A stretch of DNA of 64,000 bases from Bacteroidia bacterium (GCA_022072225.1 JAJVIC010000009.1:589746-653745), one strand, 5' to 3'. Counted from the stretch's first letter, positions 9,025 to 18,558 are shown. Notes: generated by a model not told the origin, from the sequence alone. Numbers and translations are program-made.

Positions 9025-11262
9025 TCAATAAGGCATTTCTAAAACGGTTGCCGTAAAGAAATCGTTTATATCAGTAACAGTATTACCAATTGTGGTTAGT
9101 GCTAATGTGTGTGTGCCTGCTGCTACTCCGGTTACTACAATGTAGTTATTAGTAAAAGCCTTATGACTGGTGCCTTCGTTACTTAGTGTCTTGCATTCGC
9201 CTATTGAGTTTCCGTTCAAGGTAACATCAATGCCAATAATTTCAGCACCGGTGTTGGTATACCCCGATCCGCTAACCATAATTATCAATGTGCCTCCTCC
9301 GCTTTGGAAGGTAGCGGATGAAGGCAAACCACTGTGTTGATTCCATACTTGCGTAGCCCTGAATTTGGGCGAAACTACATTGCCGCTCAGTTCTATATTA
9401 CCTTCAACATCTAACTTGTTGCTTGGTGTAGAGGTGCCGATACCGGTGTTGCCGTTTTTGAGCATAACTAAGGCATCGCTGTTGCCGGGATAACCATTGC
9501 CAATAACAAAAAGGCGGTCATTTCCATTCCACCCATTTGGGTCGACAGGCGTATAAGCTGTATTCATTCTGCCTAATACTGTTTCGCAATAAGAATAAGC
9601 AGTTGAATTATTTCCAAAATTGGTTGAATAATTAGCATTTGCAGTGGCATTATAGCCCAAACTGATTGAGTTATTACCAATTGCTTCACAGTCTGAACCA
9701 ATTGCAAATGAGTAATCACCACTTGCAATATTATTGAAACCCATTGCGGTACTATTAGAGCCAGATGCAGTTGAAAATCCATATACAAACGAATTTGTAC
9801 CTGTTGCTGAACCATTTTCGCCAATTGCAATTGAACCAATACCTGATGCTAAACCACCCCGACCTAATACAACAGAGTACAATCCAATATTTGCATCATC
9901 CCAATTTGTGCCACTAACGTAGCCTGCTCTGAAAGCTGCCTTTCTTGGATTAAAGAACATGCGCGTTCCCACTCCTGAAATCTCTGTAGTTGCACCACTG
10001 CCATAAGTTCCTGTTACCAATAGTCCGTCATTACCTGCAATTTTTACAGCACCGTTATCGGCTGTTATGGTTCTTCCCAAACCTGATCCGCTGTAGTCAT
10101 AAGCCATATCCAGACTTCCGGTTCCCACTCCGGTTGCTCCTGTGGCACCGGTTGCGCCCGTAGCACCATTGTTTCCGGCAGTTCCGGTTGGGCCGGTAGC
10201 TCCGGTTGCGCCTGTGCTTCCGTTATTTCCTGCTGTGCCGGTAGCACCTGTTGCTCCGGTATTACCTGTAGGGCCTGTGGCGCCTGTGCTGCCATTATTG
10301 CCTGCTGTGCCGGTAGCGCCTGTTGCACCTGTTGCTCCGGTATTACCTGTAGGGCCTGTGGCGCCTGTGCTGCCATTATTGCCTGCTGCACCGGTAGCTC
10401 CCGTTGGGCCGGTTGCGCCAGTTACACCGGTAGCACCTGTTGCTCCGTTACTGCCTGCAACACCTGTTGCACCTGTAGCACCCGTAACTCCGTTGTTTCC
10501 GGTTAATCCGGTTGGCCCTGCGGGACCTTGTATTAAACCTGCATCTACCCATTGGCTTCCGTCCCAAACCCAAAGGTGACCTGTATCTTGTGTTATGTAT
10601 CCATCGCCTTGCGTGTTGCCTGATGATGGTAAATTTATTGCTGATGCTACGCTTCCCTGTATTGTTACTGAAGTTCCGTTGGCTCCGGTAGCACCTGTTG
10701 CCCCGGTATTTCCGGTATTTCCGGTTGTTCCGTTACTTCCCGCAACACCGCTTGCCCCGGTAGCTCCTGTAACTCCCGTAGCACCAGTATTGCCGGTAGC
10801 TCCCGTTGGGCCTGTAACTCCTGTAGGGCCTTGCGGACCTGATGTTCCTGCATTTTCGGCATACAGTGCATAGGGTACGCTAAGCAATTGTGCTGTTCCC
10901 ATGTTTGTATAAGATGTTCCTCCCGATGCATCCATTTCGGTTTGCACATAATAGCTGTTGGCACCCCAGTTGATGGATGCCATACTTCCTGAAAGCACTG
11001 TTCCGCCTCCTATCTCTACAGCAAATAAACCAAATGCGTTGGTGGTAACGTTGTGCGATTCGCTGTAAACGGTGGTACCGCTGGGCGATCCGCCGTGCAA
11101 TGTTATACGCAAACCTGTTGCCTGATTGGCAAGTATGTTTCCGCTGTTGTCGCGGGCTACGCCCTGATAATTGAAACGGGCAGGAGCCTGTGCATTAACA
11201 TTAAGAATTGAGAATTGATAATTAACAATTACCAATGTAATGAGGAGTAGGAGTTTTTTCAT
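9025..11262 (-). CDS. Surface fibre protein with collagen-like triplets and YadA-like head repeats
   Basis: 745 residues. Signal peptide 1-25, then an N-terminal module ([13 protein letters not shown] to [11 protein letters not shown], about 30-140) shared with the next gene. About 19 Gly-X-Thr-type triplets follow, an interrupting module containing [15 protein letters not shown], and about 45 more triplets dominated by GAT, GPT, GNT and GNN. Residues around 445-560 carry repeats such as [12 protein letters not shown] and [19 protein letters not shown], typical of YadA-type trimeric heads. [20 protein letters not shown] link and a beta-sandwich end follow. All parts fit a trimeric surface or extracellular fibre. 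No T9SS sorting domain is obvious. The DNA of the collagen block is itself repetitive and prone to length change. Confidence 0.85.
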   Translation of the reverse strand: MKKLLLLITLVIVNYQFSILNVNAQAPARFNYQGVARDNSGNILANQATGLRITLHGGSPSGTTVYSESHNVTTNAFGLFAVEIGGGTVLSGSMASINWGANSYYVQTEMDASGGTSYTNMGTAQLLSVPYALYAENAGTSGPQGPTGVTGPTGATGNTGATGVTGATGASGVAGSNGTTGNTGNTGATGATGANGTSVTIQGSVASAINLPSSGNTQGDGYITQDTGHLWVWDGSQWVDAGLIQGPAGPTGLTGNNGVTGATGATGVAGSNGATGATGVTGATGPTGATGAAGNNGSTGATGPTGNTGATGATGATGTAGNNGSTGATGPTGNTGATGATGTAGNNGSTGATGATGPTGTAGNNGATGATGATGATGVGTGSLDMAYDYSGSGLGRTITADNGAVKIAGNDGLLVTGTYGSGATTEISGVGTRMFFNPRKAAFRAGYVSGTNWDDANIGLYSVVLGRGGLASGIGSIAIGENGSATGTNSFVYGFSTASGSNSTAMGFNNIASGDYSFAIGSDCEAIGNNSISLGYNATANANYSTNFGNNSTAYSYCETVLGRMNTAYTPVDPNGWNGNDRLFVIGNGYPGNSDALVMLKNGNTGIGTSTPSNKLDVEGNIELSGNVVSPKFRATQVWNQHSGLPSSATFQSGGGTLIIMVSGSGYTNTGAEIIGIDVTLNGNSIGECKTLSNEGTSHKAFTNNYIVVTGVAAGTHTLALTTIGNTVTDINDFFTATVLEMPY

Positions 11263-11363
11263 GAACTATCGCTTTTAGTTTAACAAACCTGCTTCAGGAA
11301 TAAGCAAGTTTTACTATCGGCAGAAAAAAACGTTACACCAAACAGTATTTACCTGAAATAAAA

Positions 11364-11410
11364 AGGGTTCGTGTTTTGTATTAGCTATGCAGCTTAAAAA
11401 CACGAACCCT
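11364..11410 (-). terminator. Hairpin terminator after the S74 fibre gene
   Basis: Arms 11364-11377 and 11397-11410 are perfectly complementary (14 bp, AGGGTTCGTGTTTT on the plus strand) with an 18-base loop. Read on the minus strand the stem is followed by a T-rich run. It lies just after the minus-strand gene that ends at 11422. Confidence 0.8.
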
Positions 11411-11421
11411 GTAAAAAGGAA

Positions 11422-13164
11422 TTATTTTTTCAGGCTTTGCACTTCTTTTTTCAGTGTTTCCATTTCGGCTTTCAGGGCTTCAATGATTTGCTGTTGTTCC
11501 TGCATACCTTTAATCATAACGGGAACAAGCCCGGTGTAGTTTACTGCATTGAATTCAACAGAGGGAATATTCTCTTTGCTTACTTCTCCCTTGAAATAAG
11601 CTTCGGTGTCTTCAAAGCCGGACTTCAGAACTAAGTTGGGCATAATCTGTTGCAGTTCGTCAGCCATAATGCCTACCTGATTTCCCTGCGGTAAATTCAT
11701 TTTTCCGTAAATGCCATCTTGTTTGTAGTGATATTGTTTTACGGGAATTTTTGTAACCACTGCCAACGCATTATCAAAAGCCGAAACATCGGTTTTCAAT
11801 GATTTATCGGATGGCAGATAGCTGCCCGAGGTGTAAACATTTCCTGCAAAGTAACCTGCATAATAGGTTCCGCTTGTTCCCACCGTTGTGCCATATATAC
11901 CGTAATTAAGTCCTGAACTGTTTCCGGCAACACCATATACACCAAAACGCTGGTTGGCACCGGTAACACTTGCATCGCCTCTTACTCCTATGTAACCGCC
12001 AATACCTTCAACACCTACACCGTAATAGCTTGTGGTATTGTTGCGGCCCACAACCCCACGTTGGTCTGAACTTGCAGTAGTACACTCTGATTCTATGGTT
12101 CCTGCATTGTTGCCGCTGGGATAGGTTGACCTGAAATATGCTACTGTATTGTCTGTTGACGGTATGTGCAGCAGGTAAGCAGGTGTTGATGTACCAATTC
12201 CAACATTGCCGTCATCGGCTATGTTAATTCCACCGGTTGAGTTGTTTCCTAAATACATGCCTGTATTTTCCATGTTGCTGAAATGTGCACCACTTCCATT
12301 AACTCCGATTAATAATCCGTCAAGGTCAAATGAACCGGTTGATAATCCTGCTGTAAGTTGTAAAACTGTTTCGCTGCCCGCTGAATTTACCTGCATGTTC
12401 CATTGCGGTGCGGTGGTTCCTACGCCAACATAACCGGATGGGTCTATGCGTATGCGTTCCGTTCCGTTTGTTCCGAATGAAAGGTATTTTCCTGATTCAC
12501 CATTGGTAAGCGTGGCATCACCCGATGCGCTAACAAGTCCGAGTGTAAGACCATCGCCTTCCATTATGCCGGTAGTTGTGTTGGTTATGTGAAACATGGT
12601 TTGAGACCCTGTAGGATTATGTAAATCCAAATCCCACACAGGAAAGGCTGTTCCGATACCGGTGTAGTTTCCGGTATCAAATATGCGTGAATTGCCCAGC
12701 GTAGTTCCGTTGGGTGTAAACTTGGGAATGTAATTGGTAGTTCCGCTTACGTTGGCTGCTTTTTTTGCATACAATGCATAAGGCACCGATACCAATTGTT
12801 GCGCACCTAAGCTGGTGTAGCTGGTTCCTGCGGGGTCCATTTCGGTTTCAACGTAATAGGTGTTGGCAGCCCAATCTATGCCGGAAAGGGTGCCGCTTAC
12901 AATGGTTCCGCCACCAATCTGTATGTTAAACAATCCGAAGGCGTTGGTGGTAACGCTGTGTGTTTCGCGGTAAACAATGGTTCCGCTGCCTGAGCCGCTT
13001 CGTATGGTAATGCGCAAACCGATGGCATCGCTGGCAAGTACGTTGCCCGAGTTATCGCGGGCTACGCCCTGATAGTTTATTTTTTCGGGTGACTGGGCGA
13101 AAGAATTGATAATTGATAATTGACAATAGATAATTGTAAATGCAAGGAATAATAGTTTGCGCAT
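11422..13164 (-). CDS. Surface fibre protein with C-terminal S74 intramolecular chaperone domain
   Basis: 580 residues from the ATG at 13164; a longer frame reaches 13290, but the -7 box at 13192-13199 and the signal peptide (MRKLLFLAF to SFAQS) favour 13164. The N-terminal module [13 protein letters not shown] to VPYALYAKKA is paralogous to that of the preceding fibre gene. Repeated VGIGT/NVGIGTSTP segments follow. The C-terminal part is a peptidase S74 chaperone domain: SDKSLKTDVSAFDNALAVV, YHYKQDG, VGIMADELQQIMPNLV, then a terminal coiled coil (EALKAEMETLKKEVQSLKK). S74 domains in phage tailspikes fold a trimer and cut themselves off; the Ser-Asp-x-x-x-Lys pattern is present here. Autoprocessing is inference. 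Confidence 0.87.
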   Translation of the reverse strand: MRKLLFLAFTIIYCQLSIINSFAQSPEKINYQGVARDNSGNVLASDAIGLRITIRSGSGSGTIVYRETHSVTTNAFGLFNIQIGGGTIVSGTLSGIDWAANTYYVETEMDPAGTSYTSLGAQQLVSVPYALYAKKAANVSGTTNYIPKFTPNGTTLGNSRIFDTGNYTGIGTAFPVWDLDLHNPTGSQTMFHITNTTTGIMEGDGLTLGLVSASGDATLTNGESGKYLSFGTNGTERIRIDPSGYVGVGTTAPQWNMQVNSAGSETVLQLTAGLSTGSFDLDGLLIGVNGSGAHFSNMENTGMYLGNNSTGGINIADDGNVGIGTSTPAYLLHIPSTDNTVAYFRSTYPSGNNAGTIESECTTASSDQRGVVGRNNTTSYYGVGVEGIGGYIGVRGDASVTGANQRFGVYGVAGNSSGLNYGIYGTTVGTSGTYYAGYFAGNVYTSGSYLPSDKSLKTDVSAFDNALAVVTKIPVKQYHYKQDGIYGKMNLPQGNQVGIMADELQQIMPNLVLKSGFEDTEAYFKGEVSKENIPSVEFNAVNYTGLVPVMIKGMQEQQQIIEALKAEMETLKKEVQSLKK

Positions 13165-13191
13165 GATGTTGGATTTTAGTGTTAGGTTGAG

Positions 13192-13199
13192 CAAATGTA
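13192..13199 (-). promoter_or_regulatory. -7 promoter element for the S74 fibre gene
   Basis: On the minus strand the bases read TACATTTG, matching TAnnTTTG, about 28 bases before the ATG at 13164. This placement supports that start over the longer in-frame extension. Confidence 0.5.
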
Positions 13200-13387
13200 T
13201 TAAAAGAGATAGTTGGGTGGTGGGGTGGGGTAAATATTTTTGGTGGTAGGGGTTGGACACCTTTCTTCCCCCACCAATTTGCCACAGCAAGATTCATTAT
13301 GAATCCAACGCGATAAGTTTTACAGCCTTACTTTGTATTAATAAATTCTGTCTTTTTTGTTTACCTCCAACTACAATTTATTAATAC

Positions 13388-13395
13388 TACCTTTG
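13388..13395 (+). promoter_or_regulatory. -7 promoter element for the HGQPGH lipoprotein
   Basis: TACCTTTG matches TAnnTTTG exactly and lies 20 bases before the ATG at 13416. No -33 element is clear. Confidence 0.5.
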
Positions 13396-13415
13396 AAATC
13401 ACAAACACAACAAAA

Positions 13416-13865
13416 ATGAAACTACACCTTACCGCACTTTGCGCAGCCTCTTTCATAATTTTCTCGTGCGCAAATGAACAGGAAACTGCAACTGATAAAA
13501 CCGAAAGCACTACGCAGGGCGCAGCACAAACTACTACACCAACTGCACTGTCACCAACTGCATCACCTACTTTTGCACCCGGTCAGCAAACCGCAACACC
13601 GCAGTCGGCCACACCCGTTGCAGCCGGCATGAACCCCGAACACGGGCAACCCGGCCACCGTTGCGATATTGCTGTAGGCGCACCATTAAACTCGCCACCT
13701 GCCCAACAACCCGCAGTAACCGCCACACCCACATTTAATACACAACCTGTGCAGCAAGCACCCGTAGCCGCGCCACCCGCTGCTACTGCTCCCGGAATGA
13801 ATCCTCCCCACGGACAACCCGGACATGATTGTGCCGTTGCCGTTGGTGCTCCGTTAAATAAATAA
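13416..13865 (+). CDS. Small lipoprotein with two HGQPGH motifs
   Basis: 149 residues. Lipoprotein signal with lipobox IFSC, then a low-complexity Thr/Ala/Pro/Gln linker. The only ordered elements are two near-identical 22-residue motifs: GMNPEHGQPGHRCDIAVGAP near residues 70-92 and GMNPPHGQPGHDCAVAVGAP at the very end. Each contributes two His and one Cys in fixed spacing (H-x4-H-x-C). I recognise this as a motif found in Bacteroidota lipoproteins but know no function for it; metal or haem binding is only a thought suggested by the His/Cys pattern. It has its own promoter and is followed by a large inverted repeat. Confidence 0.8.
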   Translation: MKLHLTALCAASFIIFSCANEQETATDKTESTTQGAAQTTTPTALSPTASPTFAPGQQTATPQSATPVAAGMNPEHGQPGHRCDIAVGAPLNSPPAQQPAVTATPTFNTQPVQQAPVAAPPAATAPGMNPPHGQPGHDCAVAVGAPLNK

Positions 13866-13885
13866 CCGGGGTTAGTTTTTTGTTA

Positions 13886-13947
13886 TGTCACTTCGAGCGT
13901 AGTCGAGAAGTTTTAATTATTGCTTCTCGACTACGCTCGAAGTGACA
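13886..13947. repeat. Perfect 25-bp inverted repeat, copy 1 (dispersed palindrome, likely terminator)
   Basis: Arms 13886-13910 and 13923-13947 are perfectly complementary over 25 bases, starting TGTCACTTCGAGCGTAGTCG, around a 12-base loop. The same arms recur at 49764-49824. It sits between convergent genes (ends 13865 and 13957) and could terminate both. Confidence 0.9.
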
Positions 13948-13956
13948 GGCACATTG

Positions 13957-14196
13957 TTATTTCCGCATCAATTTAAGATACAGTTTTTCTACTTTTTCTC
14001 TCGCCCAGGGTGTGCGTCTTAAAAATTTAAGGCTTGAATTCAGCGATGGATTGGTGATAAAACATTTTATCCTCACACGCTCGCCCAGTTCTTCCCAGCC
14101 ATATTCTTCCACCAGGCGTTCCAGTATGGTCTGCAGGGTTATGCCATGCAAGGGATTATTGGGTTGAGTTTTCGGGGTAGTATTATCAGTATCCAT
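13957..14196 (-). CDS. VF530-family (DUF2132) small protein
   Basis: 79 residues. [26 protein letters not shown] and [26 protein letters not shown] are the diagnostic blocks of the VF530/DUF2132 family, a small helical fold solved structurally and suggested to bind DNA. It is the last gene of the minus operon starting at bshA, 6 bases after the DUF1801 gene. Cytoplasmic, with unknown role. Confidence 0.88.
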   Translation of the reverse strand: MDTDNTTPKTQPNNPLHGITLQTILERLVEEYGWEELGERVRIKCFITNPSLNSSLKFLRRTPWAREKVEKLYLKLMRK

Positions 14197-14202
14197 GTTG
14201 GT

Positions 14203-14592
14203 TTACTTTAAGCGCAGCAAAACACCTTTACGTTTCACAATATTTTTATAATCCCATTGAATATCGCGTGCTTTTTTCAGCCAGCGTTTCAGGTCTTTGG
14301 TGTTTACCTGGTCGGCATAAGTGTAGCGTATTTCAGCCGCTTTAAAACTACCTTCGTTTTTTAAACCTTTTTCATCAAACGATTGTCCGCTCCAGAATAA
14401 TAAGCGCACCGAATCTTTCAGTTTACTGTAGCCTGCCACCGGATTTCCGTCCAGAAACCAAACCGGATGTGCATGCCATATTTTATGCTCGGCTTCGGGC
14501 AAAGCCTTGCTGATTTCCTGAGCCAGTAAAGTGCAGATGGCTTTGTCTTCTTCTGCTTGTTTGCTGTTATAGGCTTGAATATCGCTGTTCAT
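14203..14592 (-). CDS. DUF1801 (YdhG-like) protein
   Basis: 129 residues matching DUF1801: IWHAHPVWFLDGNPVAGYSKLKDSVRLLFWSG and the following basic C-terminal region (KRWLKKARDIQWDYKNI). The fold resembles iron-chaperone-like frataxin-family relatives such as YdhG; no activity is assured. It starts 8 bases after the beta-propeller gene and precedes the VF530 gene, so it is probably co-transcribed with bshA. Confidence 0.8.
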   Translation of the reverse strand: MNSDIQAYNSKQAEEDKAICTLLAQEISKALPEAEHKIWHAHPVWFLDGNPVAGYSKLKDSVRLLFWSGQSFDEKGLKNEGSFKAAEIRYTYADQVNTKDLKRWLKKARDIQWDYKNIVKRKGVLLRLK

Positions 14593-14600
14593 TTTTGGGG

Positions 14601-17153
14601 TTACTCAATAATTATTTTCCGGTTTAATTTTTCATTACCCGCGCTGATACTTACCAGATACACCCCGCTTTGCAAGGCTGAGCGGTTAAGGCTTATCCGT
14701 TGCTCGCCTGTAAGTTTTTCTTTGTGTTCAGTGAAAACTTTTTGTCCTTTTATATCATACACATCAATCGTAACATCACATAGTTGTTTAAGAGTAAATG
14801 AAAGCATTGTTGCCTCCGAAAAAGGATTTGGGAATACTTCTAATGTGTGTTGCACATTGTTTTCAGCAACCGAAACCAATGGTTCATCAGTAATGGCAAA
14901 ATCCCATGTGCCGCGCCCGTAAGTGCCAAAGCGCACCACATTCAGCGAAGGAATAAAATCAACGCTGGTATAATTCTGATCGGGTGCGGTTATGCCGGCC
15001 ATGTCAAACCATTCCTGCGTATTGAAATTATAACAATACGGTCCCACATCGGTGGCTGCAAACAACAACAATTCAGTTGAAGAAAGTTTTAAATCATTGA
15101 ACGATGTTTGCGGAATGTTATTGTCAAGCGCAGAAAAAGTTTGCCCGTGATTTTCGGAAATAAATACACCAGCGTTGCTGTAGCCGCTGCCGCCAATAAT
15201 TACCCGGCTCAAGTGTGTAGGCGAAGGAATAATTACATTCCCGCGAAAGTCGGCTTCGTTAAAGGTGTTAGACAAAGTCCATGTTTGCCCTTCGTCATCC
15301 GAATAAAAAAAACGACCGCGGTTGGTAAGTACATAGCGGTAGTTCCAGTCAATAGGAGAGTAGGCAACAGCTGTAATTTCATTGGTGTTGTTGATGCTGA
15401 AATTGTAGGGCAACCGCTCGGCCTCAATATTACCGCTGATGTGTTGCAAATGCCAGAGGTATTGGCCGCTTACTGCTGAATCGCCACCACCGGTAAACGC
15501 ATAATTATAATCATACGGGTCGGCCATCATGGGTGCCATCCATTGCCATCCGTCACCTACAAAATCCCAGAAGGCAGCAAAATCACCCACATCAGCCGCC
15601 TCGGGATAATACATGGCAAAGCCCGGATATACCGTCCATAAACTGTTACCGTTATCACCCGAAACAATACTGCCATAGTCGCCACTGATGCTTTGTTTAA
15701 AACCCAAGACACCGCCCGAATCAACTCTGCATTTCTGAAAACCCTGATCCTGGCTGCCCATGTAAATGTAATTGGTGTTGGTACGGTTGGTGTAAGTAGA
15801 ATAAAACTGTCCGGTGCGTAATCCGTGCATCGAAATATTATCCACTACCGAAAGCTGGTCATACGATTTATACAATCCGCCATCGGTTGAAACCATGATT
15901 AGTTCGTTGCCAAGCGTATCATAAAAAATATCAATACCGTCAATATCGGCATGAAGCTGGTAGCGTTCCTGTCCGTAATAGTCATACCATTCGTTTCGGG
16001 GAAACCAACTCACACCGGCATCATTGCTTACGTTGCAGTTGATTCCGCCAAAATAAAGTCTGTCGGGATTATTGAGCGAGCATACAAAACTGTGTCTTCC
16101 CCAAAGCCAGTCGGGTTCATCGCCTGTATAAGTCCAGTTCAGTCCGCTGTTATCACTGCGGTAAATTTCACCGTTTGAGAAAACAGCAAGCTTTGCCGTT
16201 CCGTTTGTTTCTTCCATTCCGGTAAGCACCGCTTCACCGCCCGAGCTGCCGATGTTGGCAACAAAAACAGGTTGTCCTGCATTATCTAATTGGTAAAAAT
16301 CTGCATCGTTAATCAGGTAAACATTTCCTGAGGTTCCGTAACGGGCAGTCCATATATCGGTGTTGCCTGCCCATCCCGAGTAAGAAGTAATGCGCGTAAA
16401 TGTTTCGCCCATGTCATCGGAGCGATAGAGGGCTGCAACAGGTTCCCATGCCGGACCATAATCCCATTCCAATACTAAAGTATAAAACAGCTTGGGTTCG
16501 GTTGAAGTAACAACTACGCGAACCACATTGCCCCAGTCAACCAAACTTTCCAGACCTGTTGCGGTTTCCCAGGTAAGTCCATCGTTGTCGCTGTAATAAA
16601 AATATTTTCCGCCTGCCATGTAAAGGCGGTTTCCGCTTTGCAGTTCAAGGTGGCGAACAAAAATAATTTCGTTGGTCATGTAATCGTTCAGCGGCTGCCA
16701 GTTTTCGCCATCCAATGTTCCTTTCCATAATACTCCGCCCGATGAGCCTGCATAAACGGTATTGGTTTCAAAATCTATATCGCAGGTGTGCATACGTCCT
16801 GCAATGTTGGTGCTGCCACGCTCGCGCCATTCGCCAGTAAGCGAACCGTTGCCCAGCGTTTCTAAAATCTTTTCGTTTGATTTCAGTTGCCCTTTTTTGT
16901 AAAGTTCTTTGCGCTGTTGGTTTCTGTTCTCTGCCCGCTCTTTGCGCGTTTTCTCGTCCATTGCTTTCCAGTCAACACCTTCGGCAGCACCATGTTTTTT
17001 CTCCCACCATTCTTTGCGTCTTTGTTTCATTTCATCGCTTTCTTTTATTTCTGCGGGAGCAGGGTGTTTTTTTATTTCATCAAAATATAACAAGCCGCCC
17101 GCTGAAATAAGAATGGAGAAAAATACTGCAATAAAAAGTTGTGTTCTGTTCAT
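14601..17153 (-). CDS. Secreted beta-propeller (BNR/sortilin-like) protein with T9SS sorting domain
   Basis: 850 residues. An N-terminal helix (residues 6-25) acts as signal or anchor, followed by a charged Lys/Glu-rich stretch (about 40-95). From about 105 the protein carries many BNR/Asp-box-like repeats (YYSDNDGLTWE, YRSDDMGETFT, YRSDNSGLNWT, FYSDDEGQTWT, FISENHGQTFS), giving a sortilin/Vps10- or exo-sialidase-like propeller. The last 80 residues are a T9SS type A sorting domain (LEVFPNPFSEATML, GVYLVSISAG). Catalytic residues of sialidases cannot be assigned. It starts 3 bases after bshA, an unusual companion for a cytoplasmic thiol enzyme. Confidence 0.87.
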   Translation of the reverse strand: MNRTQLFIAVFFSILISAGGLLYFDEIKKHPAPAEIKESDEMKQRRKEWWEKKHGAAEGVDWKAMDEKTRKERAENRNQQRKELYKKGQLKSNEKILETLGNGSLTGEWRERGSTNIAGRMHTCDIDFETNTVYAGSSGGVLWKGTLDGENWQPLNDYMTNEIIFVRHLELQSGNRLYMAGGKYFYYSDNDGLTWETATGLESLVDWGNVVRVVVTSTEPKLFYTLVLEWDYGPAWEPVAALYRSDDMGETFTRITSYSGWAGNTDIWTARYGTSGNVYLINDADFYQLDNAGQPVFVANIGSSGGEAVLTGMEETNGTAKLAVFSNGEIYRSDNSGLNWTYTGDEPDWLWGRHSFVCSLNNPDRLYFGGINCNVSNDAGVSWFPRNEWYDYYGQERYQLHADIDGIDIFYDTLGNELIMVSTDGGLYKSYDQLSVVDNISMHGLRTGQFYSTYTNRTNTNYIYMGSQDQGFQKCRVDSGGVLGFKQSISGDYGSIVSGDNGNSLWTVYPGFAMYYPEAADVGDFAAFWDFVGDGWQWMAPMMADPYDYNYAFTGGGDSAVSGQYLWHLQHISGNIEAERLPYNFSINNTNEITAVAYSPIDWNYRYVLTNRGRFFYSDDEGQTWTLSNTFNEADFRGNVIIPSPTHLSRVIIGGSGYSNAGVFISENHGQTFSALDNNIPQTSFNDLKLSSTELLLFAATDVGPYCYNFNTQEWFDMAGITAPDQNYTSVDFIPSLNVVRFGTYGRGTWDFAITDEPLVSVAENNVQHTLEVFPNPFSEATMLSFTLKQLCDVTIDVYDIKGQKVFTEHKEKLTGEQRISLNRSALQSGVYLVSISAGNEKLNRKIIIE

Positions 17154-17156
17154 GGT

Positions 17157-18281
17157 TTATTTGTTAATCACACGCTGATAAAGGTTTTCGTAAAGCGGAA
17201 GAACTTTTGAAAGTTCAAATTCTTTGGCGCGTTTCAAAGCATTGGCGCGGAAGATGTCATGTGTTTTTTTGTCTTTTAAAATGCTGATTGCATTTTTTGC
17301 CATATCGTCCACATTGCCCACATTACTGAGGTAGCCCGAAACACCGTGAATATTTACTTCGGGCAAACCACCTGTGTTGGTTGAAATCACCGGCACCGAA
17401 GCTGCCATTGCTTCCAATGCCGAAAGACCAAAGCTTTCGGTTTCGGAAGGAAGAATAAACAAATCGGCCATTGCCAACGCCTGTTCGGTGGCTTTCATTT
17501 TCCCCAGAAATTGTATTTCATCGCACCCGCCTAATTCACGGCACATGGCTTCTATTTTACTGCGCTCGGGACCATCGCCTACCAGCAAAAGTTTAGCAGG
17601 AATTTCTTTTCTTACTTTATCAAAAACGCGCACTACATCTTCCACGCGTTTAACGGGACGGAAATTAGAAATGTGCAGTAATACTTTTTTGTCGCCTGTG
17701 TTGTAGCTGAATTTGCTGAGGGCATTTTTTGCTTTGCTGTATAAATCAATATCTACAAAATTGGGGATAACCTCAATGTCGCGTTTTATATTAAAAAATT
17801 TGTAGGTGTCTTGCTTCAGGCTTTCGGAAACCGAAGTTACCGCATCACTTTCATTAATAGCAAAAGTAATAACGGGTTCAAACGAAGCGTCTTTTCCTAC
17901 CAGCGTAATGTCGGTTCCGTGCAGCGTAGTGATATAAGGAATTTTAATTCCCTGCGAAGCCAAAATCTGTTTTGCCATATAGGCTGCTGACGCATGCGGA
18001 ATAGCATAATGCACATGCAGCAGGTCTAATTTTTCGTGTTTTGCTACATCTACTAATTTACTGGAAAGCACTAATTCATAAGGCTGATAATCAAACAAAG
18101 GATAATCACTTACCTGCACCTCATGATAAAAAAGGTTGGGTGAGAAGGCATCAAAACGCACAGGCATATCATAGGTGATGAAATGCACCTGATGCCCTTT
18201 GTTGGCCAGAGCATTACCCAGTTCGGTTGCTACCACACCGCTACCGCCAAATGTTGGATAGCATACAATACCTATTTTCAT
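17157..18281 (-). CDS. bshA: N-acetyl-alpha-D-glucosaminyl L-malate synthase
   Basis: 374 residues, family length. GT4 fold glycosyltransferase with the BshA-specific start MKIGIVCYPTFGGSGVVATE, the LHVHYAIPHA segment, the TTLHGTDITLVG motif and the nucleotide-sugar site LPSETESFGLSALEAMA. It joins GlcNAc from UDP-GlcNAc to L-malate in the first step of bacillithiol synthesis; Bacteroidota commonly use bacillithiol. bshB and bshC are not in the window. It heads a four-gene minus operon (bshA, beta-propeller, DUF1801, VF530) with spacings of 3-8 bases. Confidence 0.93.
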   Translation of the reverse strand: MKIGIVCYPTFGGSGVVATELGNALANKGHQVHFITYDMPVRFDAFSPNLFYHEVQVSDYPLFDYQPYELVLSSKLVDVAKHEKLDLLHVHYAIPHASAAYMAKQILASQGIKIPYITTLHGTDITLVGKDASFEPVITFAINESDAVTSVSESLKQDTYKFFNIKRDIEVIPNFVDIDLYSKAKNALSKFSYNTGDKKVLLHISNFRPVKRVEDVVRVFDKVRKEIPAKLLLVGDGPERSKIEAMCRELGGCDEIQFLGKMKATEQALAMADLFILPSETESFGLSALEAMAASVPVISTNTGGLPEVNIHGVSGYLSNVGNVDDMAKNAISILKDKKTHDIFRANALKRAKEFELSKVLPLYENLYQRVINK

Positions 18282-18342
18282 TTTAGGAGATTGAAAAGAT
18301 TGAAAATGATTGTAAAGATTGGAAAAAAGCTGCTATAAAAGA

Positions 18343-18368
18343 AAAGCCCCGCATTTCTGCGAGGCTTT
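18343..18368 (-). terminator. Terminator of tRNA-Val
   Basis: Arms 18343-18353 and 18358-18368 pair with one mismatch around the loop TTTC; on the minus strand the stem is followed by TTTTCTTTT-like sequence. It lies four bases past the tRNA 3' end. Confidence 0.75.
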
Positions 18369-18372
18369 GGTG

Positions 18373-18447
18373 TGGGAGCTACAGGGATCGAACCTGTGAC
18401 CCCCTGCTTGTAAGGCAGGTGCTCTAAACCAGCTGAGCTAAGCTCCC
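18373..18447 (-). tRNA. tRNA-Val (anticodon TAC)
   Basis: The minus strand folds as a 75-nt cloverleaf: acceptor GGGAGCT pairs with AGCTCCC, D arm includes TAGCTCAGCTGGTTTAGAGC, anticodon stem CCTGC/GCAGG encloses CTTACAA (anticodon TAC), and the T arm is ACAGGTTCGATCCCTGT. The CCA end is not encoded. Confidence 0.97.
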
Positions 18448-18469
18448 ATTGTTTTTTTCAAACGGGCTG

Positions 18470-18477
18470 CAAATATA
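18470..18477 (-). promoter_or_regulatory. -7 promoter element for tRNA-Val
   Basis: The minus strand reads TATATTTG, matching TAnnTTTG, 22 bases before the mature tRNA 5' end. Confidence 0.5.
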
Positions 18478-18558
18478 CACTTTTGTAATAACGGGCAAAT
18501 AATTTTTTCATAATCCTTGTTGTTTTTTTGAAAACAAATCCGATATGTTTTTAAATGG

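Noticed and set aside
10142-10873. Long plus-strand frames rich in Ala, Pro and Val opposite the collagen-like region
   Set aside because: They are antisense shadows of the Gly-X-Thr codon repeats; there is no start context, domain or independent support.
13213-13252. G-rich stretch as a G-quadruplex
   Set aside because: Only three G-runs are close together and the fourth is 18 bases away; too weak to claim.
13165-13290. N-terminal extension of the S74 fibre protein
   Set aside because: It crosses a -7 promoter element and precedes a perfect signal peptide start.
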